Counted from the stretch's first letter, positions 46,245 through 55,150 are shown. The stretch is 64,000 bases of DNA from Mitsuaria sp. GD03876 (GCF_029840635.1 NZ_JAOCCU010000020.1:1-64000); one strand, 5' to 3'. Translations and numbers: made by a program. The notes: generated by a model not told the origin, from the sequence alone.

Positions 46245-46928
46245 TCAGAGGTAGCCGCACTTGGTCTCCAGCGTCTGCAGCCGGGCGTGGATCGCGGCTT
46301 CGGGGACGAAGAACTTCTGCGCCAGCTTGCGGGCGCTGACCATGCCGTGATTCATCAGCCGGTAGAGAGCGAAGTCGGGCATCAGCAGTTCCAGCGCGAA
46401 GTGGTTGGCTTCCTGCTCGATGCGCCGCGGGTGCTGCATCGACAGCGTGGGCAGGGTCTCGGGCGGCACGGGGCCGTGGTCCAGCAGGTGGTGGCCCAGC
46501 GCATGGGCCAGCACCAGGCGGCGGCGCATCGGTTCCACGGCCAGGTTGAGCTCGATCACCGGGCGGTCGTCCAGCATCAGCAGCCGGCCGCGATAGGGAT
46601 ACATCGGCTCGTCGGGACCGCCGCGGGCGCGGACCTCGACGCCGGCGCCCTCGGCCAGGTCCCGCGCGCACACCGGCAGCGTGGCCTGGTCCCAGTGCGC
46701 GCGGCGCAGCCGGTCGGCGACCTCGTCGATCTCGCGGTGCCGCGCGGCGATCTCGGCCGGGGTCCGGAAGTCGCTGAACGGACGCGACCTGACGACAGGG
46801 GGACCCGACGGCTCGGGCCCGGACCCCTCCGAGCCGGGCGCCTCCGAAACGAACGCATCGGCACCGGACGGTTCGGGCCCGGACGGGTGGCGCGTGGGCG
46901 GGTGGGGATTGGACGGGACGGCGGACAT
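46245..46928 (-). CDS. ImmA/IrrE-like protein with altered HExxH motif
   Basis: A 227-residue protein. The first ~50 residues are proline/serine-rich and probably disordered (PSGPEPSGADAFVSEAPGS). The remainder follows the ImmA/IrrE (M78) layout: IDEVADRLRRAHW, a strand-rich region, MRRRLVLAHALGHHLLDHG and IEQEANHFALELLMPD with the third-ligand Glu. In the zinc motif the catalytic Glu is replaced by Ala (His142-Ala-Leu-Gly-His146), so zinc might still bind but peptide hydrolysis should be lost. A C-terminal helical part (MVSARKLAQKFFVPEAAIHA) resembles the usual HTH-like end. GAGGAGACCGTCC precedes the ATG at 46928. No XRE repressor partner is adjacent. Confidence 0.78.
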   Translation of the reverse strand: MSAVPSNPHPPTRHPSGPEPSGADAFVSEAPGSEGSGPEPSGPPVVRSRPFSDFRTPAEIAARHREIDEVADRLRRAHWDQATLPVCARDLAEGAGVEVRARGGPDEPMYPYRGRLLMLDDRPVIELNLAVEPMRRRLVLAHALGHHLLDHGPVPPETLPTLSMQHPRRIEQEANHFALELLMPDFALYRLMNHGMVSARKLAQKFFVPEAAIHARLQTLETKCGYL

Positions 46929-47052
46929 GGACGGTCTCCTCGGCGAGGCGCTGAGGGACCGGATGCTAGGAATGCGCAAGCCGCCGGGAAATGACTCGAA
47001 CCAGTAGGAAACGTTCGTCCACGCCTGGGATCCGCTGTTCGGGTGACCGGCT

Positions 47053-49122
47053 TCAGCGATCGTCCCGGGCGGCCTGCGCCTGCTTCTCCGCGGAGGCGGC
47101 GGCCTTGGCCGCGAACTGCTCGCGCATGCGCTTGAGCTTCTCGCGCGGGTCCTCCTTGAGGCCGCCCTCGTCGAGCTTCATTTCGGCGATGAACCGCGAG
47201 GGCACGCCGACGACGGTCTCGCGGTTCTTCTTGCGCCGGCGCAGCGTGGACACCGCCAGCGTGCGGCGCGCCCGCGTGATGCCGACGTACATCAGCCGGC
47301 GCTCCTCCTCGACGCGCGCGGGCGTGAGGTCCTCGTTGTCGGCCTTGAACGGGAGCAGGCCCTCGTTGACGCCGGCCAGCAGCACGTGCGGCCATTCCAG
47401 GCCCTTGGACGCGTGCAGCGTCGTCAGCACGACCTGGTCCTGCTCCTCCTGGCGCTCGGCCAGCGACAGGATCACGCTGATGGTCTGCGCCACGTCCAGC
47501 AGCGACTGGCGCGGGCTCTCGGTGGTGATGCCGCCGTCGGTGGTGATCTCGCCGCCGCAGCGCTTGGCGACCCAGTCGACGAAGTCCAGCACGTTGCCCC
47601 AGCGGGCCTGCGCGACCTTCTCGTTGTCCTCCTGGTCGACGAGGTACTGCTCGTAGCCGATGTCCTTGAGCCACTCCATCATCAGCGCCTTGCCCTCCTC
47701 GCCGCCGACGGCGTGGCGGGCGCGGTACTCGAGGTCGACGACGTAGCGGCCGAACTCGTGCAGCCCGTGCAGCGCCTTGCTCGACAGCGTCGCCTTGAGC
47801 GACTCGGCGAACAGCGACTCGAACATCGACAGCTTCCACTTGGCCGAGAAGTCGCTGAGGTGGCCCAGCGTCTGGTGGCCGATGCCGCGCTTGGGCGTTG
47901 TCACCGCGCGCAGGAACGCGGGGTCGTCGTCCTGGTTCACCAGCAGGCGCAGCCAGGCGCACAGGTCCTTGATCTCGGTGCGGTCGAAGAAGCTCTGGCC
48001 GCCGGAGACCTTGTAGGGGATCTCGGCGCGGCGCAGCGCCTGCTCGAAGATCCGCGCCTGGTGGTTGGCGCGGTACAGGATCGCGAAGTCGGAGAACTGC
48101 GTCGTCGGGTGGTTGGCGCGGATCGACTGGATGCGGGCGACGGCGCGCTCGGCCTCGTGCTCCTCGCCGTCGGCCTCGATCAGCACGATCGGGTCGCCTT
48201 CGCCGAACTCGCTCCACAGCGTCTTCTGGAACAGCTTCGGGTTGGAGCCGATGACGTTGTTGGCGGCGCGCAGGATCGCGCTGGTCGAGCGGTAGTTCTG
48301 CTCCAGCGGAATGATCTTGAGCTGCGGGAAGTCGACCGGCAGCTTCTTGAGGTTCTCGATCGTCGCGCCGCGCCAGCCGTAGATCGACTGGTCGTCGTCG
48401 CCGACGGCGGTGAACATCGCGCGCTCGCCGACCAGGCATTTCAGCAGCTCGTACTGGACCGCGTTGGTGTCCTGGTACTCGTCGACCAGCACGTAGCGCA
48501 GCGTCTCCTGCCACTTGCCGCGCGCTTCCTCGTTGGTCTGCAGCAGCTTGAGCGGCATGCCGATCAGGTCGTCGAAGTCGACGGCCTGGTACGCGGTCAG
48601 CCGCTCCTGGTAACGCTGCATCACCACGGCGGCGGCGCGTTCCATGTCGTCCTTGGCGTAGGCCAGCGCCTGCTGCGGGCTCAGGTTCTGGTTCTTCCAC
48701 AGCGAGATCGTCCACTGCCAGGACTTGGCGGTCGCCGCGTCGGTCGTGCCGCCGGCGTCGCGCAGCACGGACAGCACGTCGTCCGAGTCCATGATCGAGA
48801 ACTGCTCCTTGAGCCCGAGGTGGCGGCCGTCCTCGCGCAGGATGCGCACGCCCAGCGAGTGGAAGGTCGAGATCACCAGCTCCGACCCCGCCTTGTTGCC
48901 CACCAGGTGCCTGGCGCGCTCGCGCATTTCCTGCGACGCCTTGTTCGTGAAGGTGATCGCGGCGATGTTCTTCGGCCGGTAGCCCTCGGACATCAGCTTG
49001 GCGATCTTCTGCGTGATGACGCTGGTCTTGCCCGAGCCCGCGCCCGCGATCACCAGGCAGGGTCCCGCCAGGTGATGCACGGCCGCCAACTGGGCCGGGT
49101 TGAGCGTGGCTGCTTTGGACAT
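47053..49122 (-). CDS. rep: ATP-dependent DNA helicase Rep
   Basis: A 689-residue SF1A helicase. Motifs in order: LNPAQLAAVHHLAGPC (Q motif), VIAGAGSGKTSVITQKI (Walker A), AAITFTNKASQEM (Ia), YVLVDEYQDTNAVQ (II), VGDDDQSIYGWRGA (III), IIPLEQNYRST (IV), LTTLHASKGLEWPHV (V) and RRLMYVGITRARR (VI). Length, the ISTFHSLG block and the N-terminus resemble E. coli Rep more than UvrD. Rep moves 3' to 5' and helps the replisome past protein roadblocks. The C-terminal tail (KAAASAEKQAQAARD) is the variable region. The ATG at 49122 begins the Q-motif region. It is divergent from a DUF1304 gene. Confidence 0.9.
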   Translation of the reverse strand: MSKAATLNPAQLAAVHHLAGPCLVIAGAGSGKTSVITQKIAKLMSEGYRPKNIAAITFTNKASQEMRERARHLVGNKAGSELVISTFHSLGVRILREDGRHLGLKEQFSIMDSDDVLSVLRDAGGTTDAATAKSWQWTISLWKNQNLSPQQALAYAKDDMERAAAVVMQRYQERLTAYQAVDFDDLIGMPLKLLQTNEEARGKWQETLRYVLVDEYQDTNAVQYELLKCLVGERAMFTAVGDDDQSIYGWRGATIENLKKLPVDFPQLKIIPLEQNYRSTSAILRAANNVIGSNPKLFQKTLWSEFGEGDPIVLIEADGEEHEAERAVARIQSIRANHPTTQFSDFAILYRANHQARIFEQALRRAEIPYKVSGGQSFFDRTEIKDLCAWLRLLVNQDDDPAFLRAVTTPKRGIGHQTLGHLSDFSAKWKLSMFESLFAESLKATLSSKALHGLHEFGRYVVDLEYRARHAVGGEEGKALMMEWLKDIGYEQYLVDQEDNEKVAQARWGNVLDFVDWVAKRCGGEITTDGGITTESPRQSLLDVAQTISVILSLAERQEEQDQVVLTTLHASKGLEWPHVLLAGVNEGLLPFKADNEDLTPARVEEERRLMYVGITRARRTLAVSTLRRRKKNRETVVGVPSRFIAEMKLDEGGLKEDPREKLKRMREQFAAKAAASAEKQAQAARDDR

Positions 49123-49176
49123 GGTGGAACGTGCGGGACAGGGAACGGCAAGGGGGCCGAGGATGATAGCGGGACG

Positions 49177-49182
49177 TACAGT
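49177..49182 (+). promoter_or_regulatory. -10-like hexamer before the DUF1304 gene
   Basis: TACAGT ends 7 nt before the ATG at 49190. No Shine-Dalgarno sequence fits in GCGAACC. A start of transcription at or within a base or two of the ATG would make this mRNA leaderless. A -35 match is not evident. Confidence 0.3.
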
Positions 49183-49189
49183 GCGAACC

Positions 49190-49555
49190 ATGAACACCAC
49201 CGCCCTCGCCGCCAACATCGTCGTCGCCCTCGTGGCGCTGATCCACGTCTACATTCTCATCCTGGAGATGTTCCTCTGGACCACGCCCAAGGGGCGCAAG
49301 GCGTTCGGGCTCACCCCCGAGTTCGCCGAGGCCAGCAAGGTGCTCGCCGCCAACCAGGGGCTCTACAACGGCTTCCTCGCCGCGGGCCTGATCTGGGGCC
49401 TCGTGATGGGCGCGGCGGGTGGACCCGTGAAGGTCTTCTTCCTGGCCTGCGTGCTGGTGGCGGGGCTGTACGGCGCGGCCACCGCGAGCCGCAAGATCCT
49501 CTACATCCAGGCGATCCCCGCGGCGATCGGCCTGGCGCTGCTGCTGTTGAGCTGA
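49190..49555 (+). CDS. DUF1304 family membrane protein
   Basis: A 121-residue protein with four predicted helices. LAANIVVALVALIHVYILIL with EMFLWTTPKGRKAFGL is the signature start of DUF1304 proteins. EASKVLAANQGLYNGFLAAG, containing the conserved NQGLYNG, and ILYIQAIPAAIGLALLLL complete the family pattern. The function is unknown. It is divergent from rep and converges on the next gene. In-frame upstream codons exist, but the conserved N-terminus begins at 49190. Confidence 0.88.
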   Translation: MNTTALAANIVVALVALIHVYILILEMFLWTTPKGRKAFGLTPEFAEASKVLAANQGLYNGFLAAGLIWGLVMGAAGGPVKVFFLACVLVAGLYGAATASRKILYIQAIPAAIGLALLLLS

Positions 49556-49609
49556 GCGCTTCCCGCGCCAGAAGCGGGCTACGACCGGCGCCGCCGGTCC
49601 GGCGCTCGC

Positions 49610-50440
49610 TCAGTCCGGCAGCGCGACGCCGCGCCGGGCGGCCATCTGCTGCAGCTCACCGCTGGCGCGCAGGCGCTGCATGCCGGCGTCGATCAGCGCG
49701 GCCCAGGGCTCGCCGGCCGGATCCCGGCTGAACGCGAAATGGCCCTTGAGCTGCGCGAACGGCGGCGCGCACAGCGTCACCTGGTCGCCCATGCCGAGCT
49801 CCTGGATCACCGGTTCCGAATTGCGCTGGTTGGCCGCGATCAGGTCCAGCCGGCCCAGCTGCAGCATCCGCAGCGCGGTCGCGAGGTCGCGCACGGCGGT
49901 CACGTTCAGCGCGGCGCGCGCCTGCTCGAAGCGCTCGCCGTAGACCCAGCCCTGCACCGAGCCGATCCGCAGCGGCTGCAGCGCCTGGAAGTCGCCCCAC
50001 CACAGCCCTTCCTCGCGACGGCGCGCGTAGAAGACCAGCGCGTCCTCGTAGAAGGCCTGGCGGGAGAAACGCATCACCCGCTCGCGCTCCGGCGTCCGGT
50101 ACGGGCCGACGAGGATCTGCGCGGGGCCGTGCTCGATCATCGATTGCGCCCGCAGCCAGGGATAGAACTCGTAGCGCGGCTGGTGGCCGGCGGGCAGCAG
50201 GATCGCGTCGAGCAGGTCGACCGCCAGCCCGCGCGGCCGGCCGCCGTCGGTGGCGGGCTCGAACAGCCGGGCGAAGGTGGTGCCGGCGATCAGCACCTGC
50301 GCCGAGCGCGGCCGGCCCGGGCCGGCGGGCGAGCCGCCGAGTGCGGGCAGCGCCACCGCGCGGCCCGTCGCGCCGAGCGTCGTCGCGCCCAGCGCGCCCC
50401 ACGCGGCATGTCGAAGCAGATGGCGGCGAAGGGCGTTCAT
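49610..50440 (-). CDS. Periplasmic solute-binding protein (family 3-like)
   Basis: A 276-residue protein. The N-terminus LRRHLLRHAAWGALGATTLG is a signal peptide with an Arg pair, so Sec or Tat export is possible. The body has the two-lobe type 3 binding-protein pattern: RGLAVDLLDAILLPAGHQPR, AQILVGPYRTPERERVMRFS, LQPLRIGSVQGWVYGERFEQ and LGRLDLIAANQRNSEPVI. No transporter permease or ATPase is adjacent, so it may be an orphan receptor or part of a system encoded elsewhere. TATCAT (minus strand, 50451-50456) lies 10 nt before the ATG. It ends 55 bp from the convergent DUF1304 gene. Confidence 0.8.
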   Translation of the reverse strand: MNALRRHLLRHAAWGALGATTLGATGRAVALPALGGSPAGPGRPRSAQVLIAGTTFARLFEPATDGGRPRGLAVDLLDAILLPAGHQPRYEFYPWLRAQSMIEHGPAQILVGPYRTPERERVMRFSRQAFYEDALVFYARRREEGLWWGDFQALQPLRIGSVQGWVYGERFEQARAALNVTAVRDLATALRMLQLGRLDLIAANQRNSEPVIQELGMGDQVTLCAPPFAQLKGHFAFSRDPAGEPWAALIDAGMQRLRASGELQQMAARRGVALPD

Positions 50441-50544
50441 GTGAGCGTCGATGATAGGCGCGGGCCCCTCGCGCTGGCAGCCCCGCGACGCGGGGTTGCG
50501 CGCCCGCCCCGACCGCGGCGCGCGGTCCGACGCGCGGTCCGATG

Positions 50545-51024
50545 TCAGTAGCCGCGGGTCGCGGCGGCGAGTTCCTCGGGCATCAGCGCGCCGGGGATGA
50601 AGACGGGCTCGCGGATCGGGTCGCGGCCGATGTCCTCGGCATAGGACCCATGGACGCCGAAGGCGGCGGTGAGCACCGCGTGGACCTGCGCCATCGTCTC
50701 GTACGGCGGCGACGAGCCGCCGGCGAAGAACACCTTGGGATCGCCGACGCCCAGGCCGCAGAGGCCGTAGAGCCGCTCGCCGACGCGGGCGCAGAACTGG
50801 TCGGTGATCTGCCGGCCGATCAGCGACGGCAGGCGGACCAGGTAGTCGCCGGTCACCGCGTCCACGGCCCAGCGCACCGGCAACCGGATCCAGTGCGCGT
50901 TCTTGGCGTCGATGCAGCTGTCGAGGACGCCGCGCAGCCACGGCGAGCATTCGGGATCGGTGACCGCGTCCCGCCAGCAGGACCGCCAGTCCGTGACCGA
51001 CATCGGCCGGATTTGGAAACTCAC
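50545..51024 (-). CDS. Protein of unknown function
   Basis: A 159-residue cytoplasmic protein starting at a GTG with a good CGAGGAGAAGTGC sequence upstream. It begins MSFQIRPMSVTDWRSCW and has several tryptophans and cysteines (DSCIDAKNAHWIRLPVRW; GERLYGLCGLGVGDPKVFFA). The second half (GRDPIREPVFIPGALMPEEL) looks beta-rich. There is no signal or membrane segment. Codon use matches the neighbours. I recognise no family. It precedes the solute-binding protein gene on the same strand by about 100 bp, with a separate promoter-like hexamer between. Confidence 0.65.
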   Translation of the reverse strand: MSFQIRPMSVTDWRSCWRDAVTDPECSPWLRGVLDSCIDAKNAHWIRLPVRWAVDAVTGDYLVRLPSLIGRQITDQFCARVGERLYGLCGLGVGDPKVFFAGGSSPPYETMAQVHAVLTAAFGVHGSYAEDIGRDPIREPVFIPGALMPEELAAATRGY

Positions 51025-51330
51025 GCACTTCTCCTCGCGCCGCCCTCATGGCGGCAGACAAGGATCGTAGGCAGAGGCCCCCGGCCCGGACAATTCGCCT
51101 CCATCGGCCTGCGCGTGACTCGTCGAGGTCGATCGGCGCCGCGAAGTTGTCGATTCGCCAGGGTGTTTCTCGGGCCCCTCCGCCGACCTGCGTGAGGGAA
51201 CTAGCTCATCGAGGCCGGTCCGCGACCGATGGCCGCGGCGGTGCGTCCGTCTCGCACCTGCGGGGCATGGCGACGCGCGGCGGCGCCTGGGCTCGCGCCG
51301 ACCGCGGCGGATGCCAGCGAAGTCGGGCGT
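51025..51330. other. Intergenic region without recognisable gene
   Basis: About 305 bp between a minus-strand unknown gene and the end of the pseudokinase gene. The frames here are short and have no family features, and I see no strong hairpin or promoter. Confidence 0.5.
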
Positions 51331-52470
51331 TCAGTTCGAACGCAGCAGCAGCCAGGCGACGAGCGCCGCCAGCGCCAGCACCAGCGCGAGGCCGGCCAAC
51401 CGTTCCGCCAGCGGCGTGCCGGGCGCGGGGACGCGCTCGTCGGCGTCGGCCTCCAGCGGCGGGGGCGGCGGCAGCAGGGGCATCGGCGCCGAGGCCGGTC
51501 CCTGCGCGCCCGCGGCCGCGCCGGGCCGCGCGGGCGCCGGCGGTTCGACCTCGATCCAGTCGCGCACCGCCTGCGCGAGCAGCTCGCGGTCGGTGAACGA
51601 GCGGCCGTCCATCATGGCCCGGTCGAGCAACTGGTCCAGGCTCTCGCGCTGCGCCGCCGTCAGCGACAGCCACGATTGCAGCGAGGCCACCGGCGTCGCG
51701 CCGGGCTCGGGCGCCTCGTCGACCGCGTCCTCCGCCGCGTCGCGGCGCGGCAGGCGGCCGTTGACCAGCAGGCCCAGCAGGCGGCCGAGCGCGTGGGTCT
51801 CGCTGTTGGCGTCGGGGCGGCCGCCGGCGCGCTGGCGCGCGTTGGCCAGCGGCTCGGCGGCGCGGACCAGCGCGGCGGGCGCCTGGCTGTCGCGGGGCGC
51901 GAGGCCCTGGCCCAGCCAGTGCAGCTGCTGGGCGGGGCTCAGCCACAGCGTGCCGGGATCGAGCTCATGCAGCACCAGGCCCTGCGCGTGCGCGGCGTCC
52001 AGCATCTCGACCAGGTCCAGGAGCAGCTGCATGCGCCGCTTCAGCGGCAGCGCCATCGCCACGCGCAGCAGCGGCGCGCCTTCCATCGCCGGCACGATCA
52101 GGTAGGGCAATCCGACCGGGCTGAGGCCGCTGTCCAGCGGCGCGCCGTAGGTCGGGTGCTGGAAACGCGCAAGCGCTTCCGAGTCCTCGGCGAAGCGCAT
52201 CAGCACCGCCTGCGCATCCGCCTCGTGCCGGTAGACCAGCGCGAGCCCGACCTGCGCGGCCGCCTTGCCGTGCTCGACGCGGAACCAGAAGCCGGAAGCG
52301 CATTCGAACAGCTCGGCGGCGACGCGCCAGACGCCCAGCCGCTCGCCCACGGCGGGCAGCGTCGGCACGGCGCGGCCCGGCCCGCCGCCGCCCGCGGCGC
52401 CGTCATGCGCGGCGAGCGGGTCGTGCGGCGCCCGGAAGTCAGACGCGTGCGGGGCGGGCGGCTCGATCAT
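51331..52470 (-). CDS. Tail-anchored protein kinase-like pseudokinase
   Basis: A 379-residue protein with a kinase-like layout but missing catalytic residues. VGERLGVWRVAAELFECASG resembles the N-lobe start, but the beta-3 lysine is absent (VGLALVYRHEADAQ). The catalytic loop HRDLKPxN appears as HELDPGTLW (His168-Glu-Leu-Asp), so the catalytic Asp and the metal-binding Asn are gone. No DFG follows. A Pro/Ala linker leads to a single C-terminal helix (RLAGLALVLALAALVAWLLL) that would anchor the domain facing the cytoplasm. It probably scaffolds or binds rather than phosphorylates. It is divergent from the S9 peptidase gene 35 bp away with back-to-back -10 hexamers. Confidence 0.65.
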   Translation of the reverse strand: MIEPPAPHASDFRAPHDPLAAHDGAAGGGGPGRAVPTLPAVGERLGVWRVAAELFECASGFWFRVEHGKAAAQVGLALVYRHEADAQAVLMRFAEDSEALARFQHPTYGAPLDSGLSPVGLPYLIVPAMEGAPLLRVAMALPLKRRMQLLLDLVEMLDAAHAQGLVLHELDPGTLWLSPAQQLHWLGQGLAPRDSQAPAALVRAAEPLANARQRAGGRPDANSETHALGRLLGLLVNGRLPRRDAAEDAVDEAPEPGATPVASLQSWLSLTAAQRESLDQLLDRAMMDGRSFTDRELLAQAVRDWIEVEPPAPARPGAAAGAQGPASAPMPLLPPPPPLEADADERVPAPGTPLAERLAGLALVLALAALVAWLLLRSN

Positions 52471-52478
52471 GGGCGCGA

Positions 52479-52497
52479 ATCCTAGCGCAGCGATACT
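52479..52497. promoter_or_regulatory. Back-to-back -10 hexamers for pseudokinase and S9 peptidase genes
   Basis: On the minus strand TAGGAT (52484-52479) ends 8 nt before the pseudokinase ATG. On the plus strand GATACT (52492-52497) ends 8 nt before the peptidase ATG. Neither start has a Shine-Dalgarno sequence. Only 35 bp separate the genes, so two transcripts would start within about 30 bp of each other, both leaderless or nearly so. Confidence 0.35.
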
Positions 52498-52505
52498 TCG
52501 GCCCC

Positions 52506-54989
52506 ATGTCCTCGCGCGTCCCCTCCGTCGGCCAGAGCCGCCCGCCCGTCGCCGCCCGCGCGGCGCTTGCCGCCGCCGCGGCGGTCACGCTGCTGGGGGC
52601 GCTGACGGCAGCCCCCGCGCCGGCACGAGCGACGCCGTCGCCGTACAAGCAGCCGTCCGCGGCGATCCGCGAGCTGCTGGACGCCCCCGCCCTGCCCCGG
52701 CTGCTGCCGTCGCCGGACCGGCAGTCGCTGGCGCTGGTCGAGCAGCGCCGCTACACGCCGCTCGAGGAACTCGCCCGGCCGGGCCTGCGCCTGGCCGGCG
52801 CCCGCTTCGATCCGCGCAACGCCAGCCAGCAGAACCTGGTCGCGGTGCAGCGCGTGCGGCTGCGCTCGCTGCTCGAGCCGGAGGCGACCGAACGCGAGGT
52901 CGAGCTGCCGGCCGGCGGCACCTGGCACAACTTCGTCTGGGCACCGGACGGGCAACGCTTCCTGCTGTCGCGGCGCACGGACACGGCCGACGAGCTGTGG
53001 GCCGGCGCGGCGTCCAACGGCCAACTCTGGCGCATCTACAACGTGCGGCTCAACAACGCCGTCGATGCCGACGACATCGCGTGGCTCAACCCGCGCGAGG
53101 CGATCGTGCTGACGGTGCCCGACGGGCGCGGCCCGGCGCCCAGCCGCCACCAGGCGGGCCCGTCGATCCAGGAGACGCATGGCAAGGCGTCGCCGGAACG
53201 GACCTATCCGGACCTGCTGCGCAACCCGCGCGACGAGGACCTGTTCGAGTACTACGCGCGCTCGCAGCTGACGCTGATCGACATCGCCAGCGGCCAGAGC
53301 AAGGACATCGGCACGCCGGGGCTGTTCACCAGCGTGACCAGCGTCGGCAATGGCCAGGCGCTGCTCACCGAGCGGCTGGCGCGCCCCTTCAGCTACAACC
53401 TGACCTTCGACGACTTCCCGACCGTGGTCGAGGTGCGCCAGCGCGACGGCAAGGTGATCCGCGAGCTGGCGAAGATGCCGCTCAAGCAGGGCGTGGCGAT
53501 CGACGGCGCGCTGCCGGGACCGCGGGTGTTCTATCCGTCGCCGACGAAGGACGCGTCGATCTACTGGGTCGAGGCGCTGGACGGCGGCAATCCGGCGACG
53601 CGCGCGGCGTTCCGCGATCGCGTGATGCGACTGGATCCGCCCTACACCGGCGAGCCCTTCGAGGTGCAGCGCATGCCCTACCGCTTCACCCGGCTGCGTT
53701 TCCTCGACGACGGCGTGCACGGTCTGCTGACCGAGGAGGACCGCTCGCGCGGCTGGACGCGGACCTACCTGCTGCCGCTGCGCGGCACGCAGAGCCGGCC
53801 GTTGTTCGAGCACTCGGTGCGCGAGCGCTACCGGCATCCGGGCTTCCCGTTCATGCGGACGCTGCCCAACGGGCACCAGGTGGCGCAGACGCTCAATGGG
53901 GACCTGCTGCTGTCGGGCCAGGGCGCGAGCCCGAAGGGGGACCGACCGTTCCTGGACAAGCTGTCGCTGAAGGACCTGAGCGTGCAGCGGCTGTTTCAGT
54001 CGGCGGAGGGGGTCTACGAGGCGCCGGTGGCGCTGCTGGAGGATCGGCGGCTGGTGACGCAGCGCGAGACGGAGCACGAGCCGCCGAACCTGGTGCTGCG
54101 CGAGAACGGCAAGGCGACGCCGCTGACGCGGATCAAGGACCCGACGCCGCAGCTCAAGGCGGTGCGCCGGGAGCTGGTGACGTTCAAGCGGGCCGACGGC
54201 GTGGAGATGTCGTTCTGGATGTACCTGCCGCCGGACCAGCGGGAGGGTGAGAAGCGGCCGGCGCTGGTGTGGGCGTATCCGCTGGAGTTCAACGATGCGG
54301 CGATCGCCGGGCAGTTGAGCGGGTCGCCGGGCCGGTACATGAGTTTCTCGGGCATCAGCGCGTTGAATTTGCTGATGGATGGGTATGTGGTGCTGATGGA
54401 CGCGACGATGCCGGTGGTGGGGGACTCGCGGAACATGAACGACAGTTTCGTCGAGCAGATCACGGCGAATGCGCGGGCGATCGTGGACAAGGCGGAGGAG
54501 TTGGGCACGGTGGATCCGAGGCGGATCGCGATTGGCGGTCACAGCTACGGGGCCTTCATGGCGGTGAACCTGATGGCGCACACGAAGCTTTTCCGATGCG
54601 GCATTGCCCGCAGTGGTGCCTACAACCGCACGCTGACGCCGTTTGGATTCCAGAGCGAGCGTCGTTCCCTCTGGGATGCGAAGGATGTCTACCTGAAGCT
54701 GTCCCCTTTCCTCTTCGCGAACCAGATCAAGGATCCGTTGTTGTTGATTCATGGCGAGGCCGACAACAACTCGGGCACGTTCCCGATGCAAAGCGAGCGC
54801 CTGTACCAGGCCATGGCGGGCCTGGGCGGCACTGCCCGCTATGTGTTGTTGCCTTTCGAGGCCCACGGCTACACCTCCCGCGAGTCCTCGGGCCAGGTGC
54901 AATGGGAGATGAGCCAGTGGTTGAAGGGATGCGTGGGCGACCCTCGTGCCGAGGCCAAGCCTCGCCAGCCTGCCGGCTCCTCGCCGTGA
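52506..54989 (+). CDS. Secreted S9 family (prolyl oligopeptidase-type) peptidase
   Basis: An 827-residue exported serine peptidase. The signal region (LAAAAAVTLLGALTAAPAPA) precedes a beta-propeller (about 60-560) with repeats such as VWAPDGQRFLLSRRTDTADE. The C-terminal alpha/beta hydrolase holds the triad Ser680 (IGGHSYGAFMA), Asp753 (IHGEADNNSGTFPMQ) and His787 (PFEAHGYTSRESSG). The pattern is closest to the S9 glutamyl-endopeptidase-like group. It may process peptides in the periplasm or outside. The last ~900 bp use G/T-ending codons more than the first part. A very long inverted repeat follows the stop. Confidence 0.9.
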   Translation: MSSRVPSVGQSRPPVAARAALAAAAAVTLLGALTAAPAPARATPSPYKQPSAAIRELLDAPALPRLLPSPDRQSLALVEQRRYTPLEELARPGLRLAGARFDPRNASQQNLVAVQRVRLRSLLEPEATEREVELPAGGTWHNFVWAPDGQRFLLSRRTDTADELWAGAASNGQLWRIYNVRLNNAVDADDIAWLNPREAIVLTVPDGRGPAPSRHQAGPSIQETHGKASPERTYPDLLRNPRDEDLFEYYARSQLTLIDIASGQSKDIGTPGLFTSVTSVGNGQALLTERLARPFSYNLTFDDFPTVVEVRQRDGKVIRELAKMPLKQGVAIDGALPGPRVFYPSPTKDASIYWVEALDGGNPATRAAFRDRVMRLDPPYTGEPFEVQRMPYRFTRLRFLDDGVHGLLTEEDRSRGWTRTYLLPLRGTQSRPLFEHSVRERYRHPGFPFMRTLPNGHQVAQTLNGDLLLSGQGASPKGDRPFLDKLSLKDLSVQRLFQSAEGVYEAPVALLEDRRLVTQRETEHEPPNLVLRENGKATPLTRIKDPTPQLKAVRRELVTFKRADGVEMSFWMYLPPDQREGEKRPALVWAYPLEFNDAAIAGQLSGSPGRYMSFSGISALNLLMDGYVVLMDATMPVVGDSRNMNDSFVEQITANARAIVDKAEELGTVDPRRIAIGGHSYGAFMAVNLMAHTKLFRCGIARSGAYNRTLTPFGFQSERRSLWDAKDVYLKLSPFLFANQIKDPLLLIHGEADNNSGTFPMQSERLYQAMAGLGGTARYVLLPFEAHGYTSRESSGQVQWEMSQWLKGCVGDPRAEAKPRQPAGSSP

Positions 54990-55002
54990 GGGAGCCTCTC
55001 GG

Positions 55003-55150
55003 GCCGTCGATTGGCCGGGGCCGCCGGCGATGCCGAAGCCTTCAATGACTGACCAGGCGCGTTCTGTCTGAGGGTAGCGAGCCGAAGGTGAGCGGCCCGA
55101 GTTGAGCGCCGGGGCTTCGGCGTCGCCGGCGGCCCCGGTCAATTGACGGC
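55003..55150. repeat. Very long inverted repeat (38-bp arms) between convergent genes
   Basis: Arms 55003-55040 (begins GCCGTCGATTGGCCGGGGCC) and 55113-55150 are complementary at 35 of 38 positions. The 72-nt loop can form a further GGCGC/GCGCC stem and contains GCGAGCCGAAGGTGAGCGGC. The element fills the gap between the S9 and zinc peptidase genes. It could stop transcription from both sides, extrude as a cruciform, or be a copy of a dispersed repeat family. Confidence 0.75.

Noticed and set aside
51048-51596. Plus-strand frame in the gap before the pseudokinase gene
   Set aside because: Arg/Ala/Pro-rich, no motif, and overlaps the real minus-strand gene extensively.
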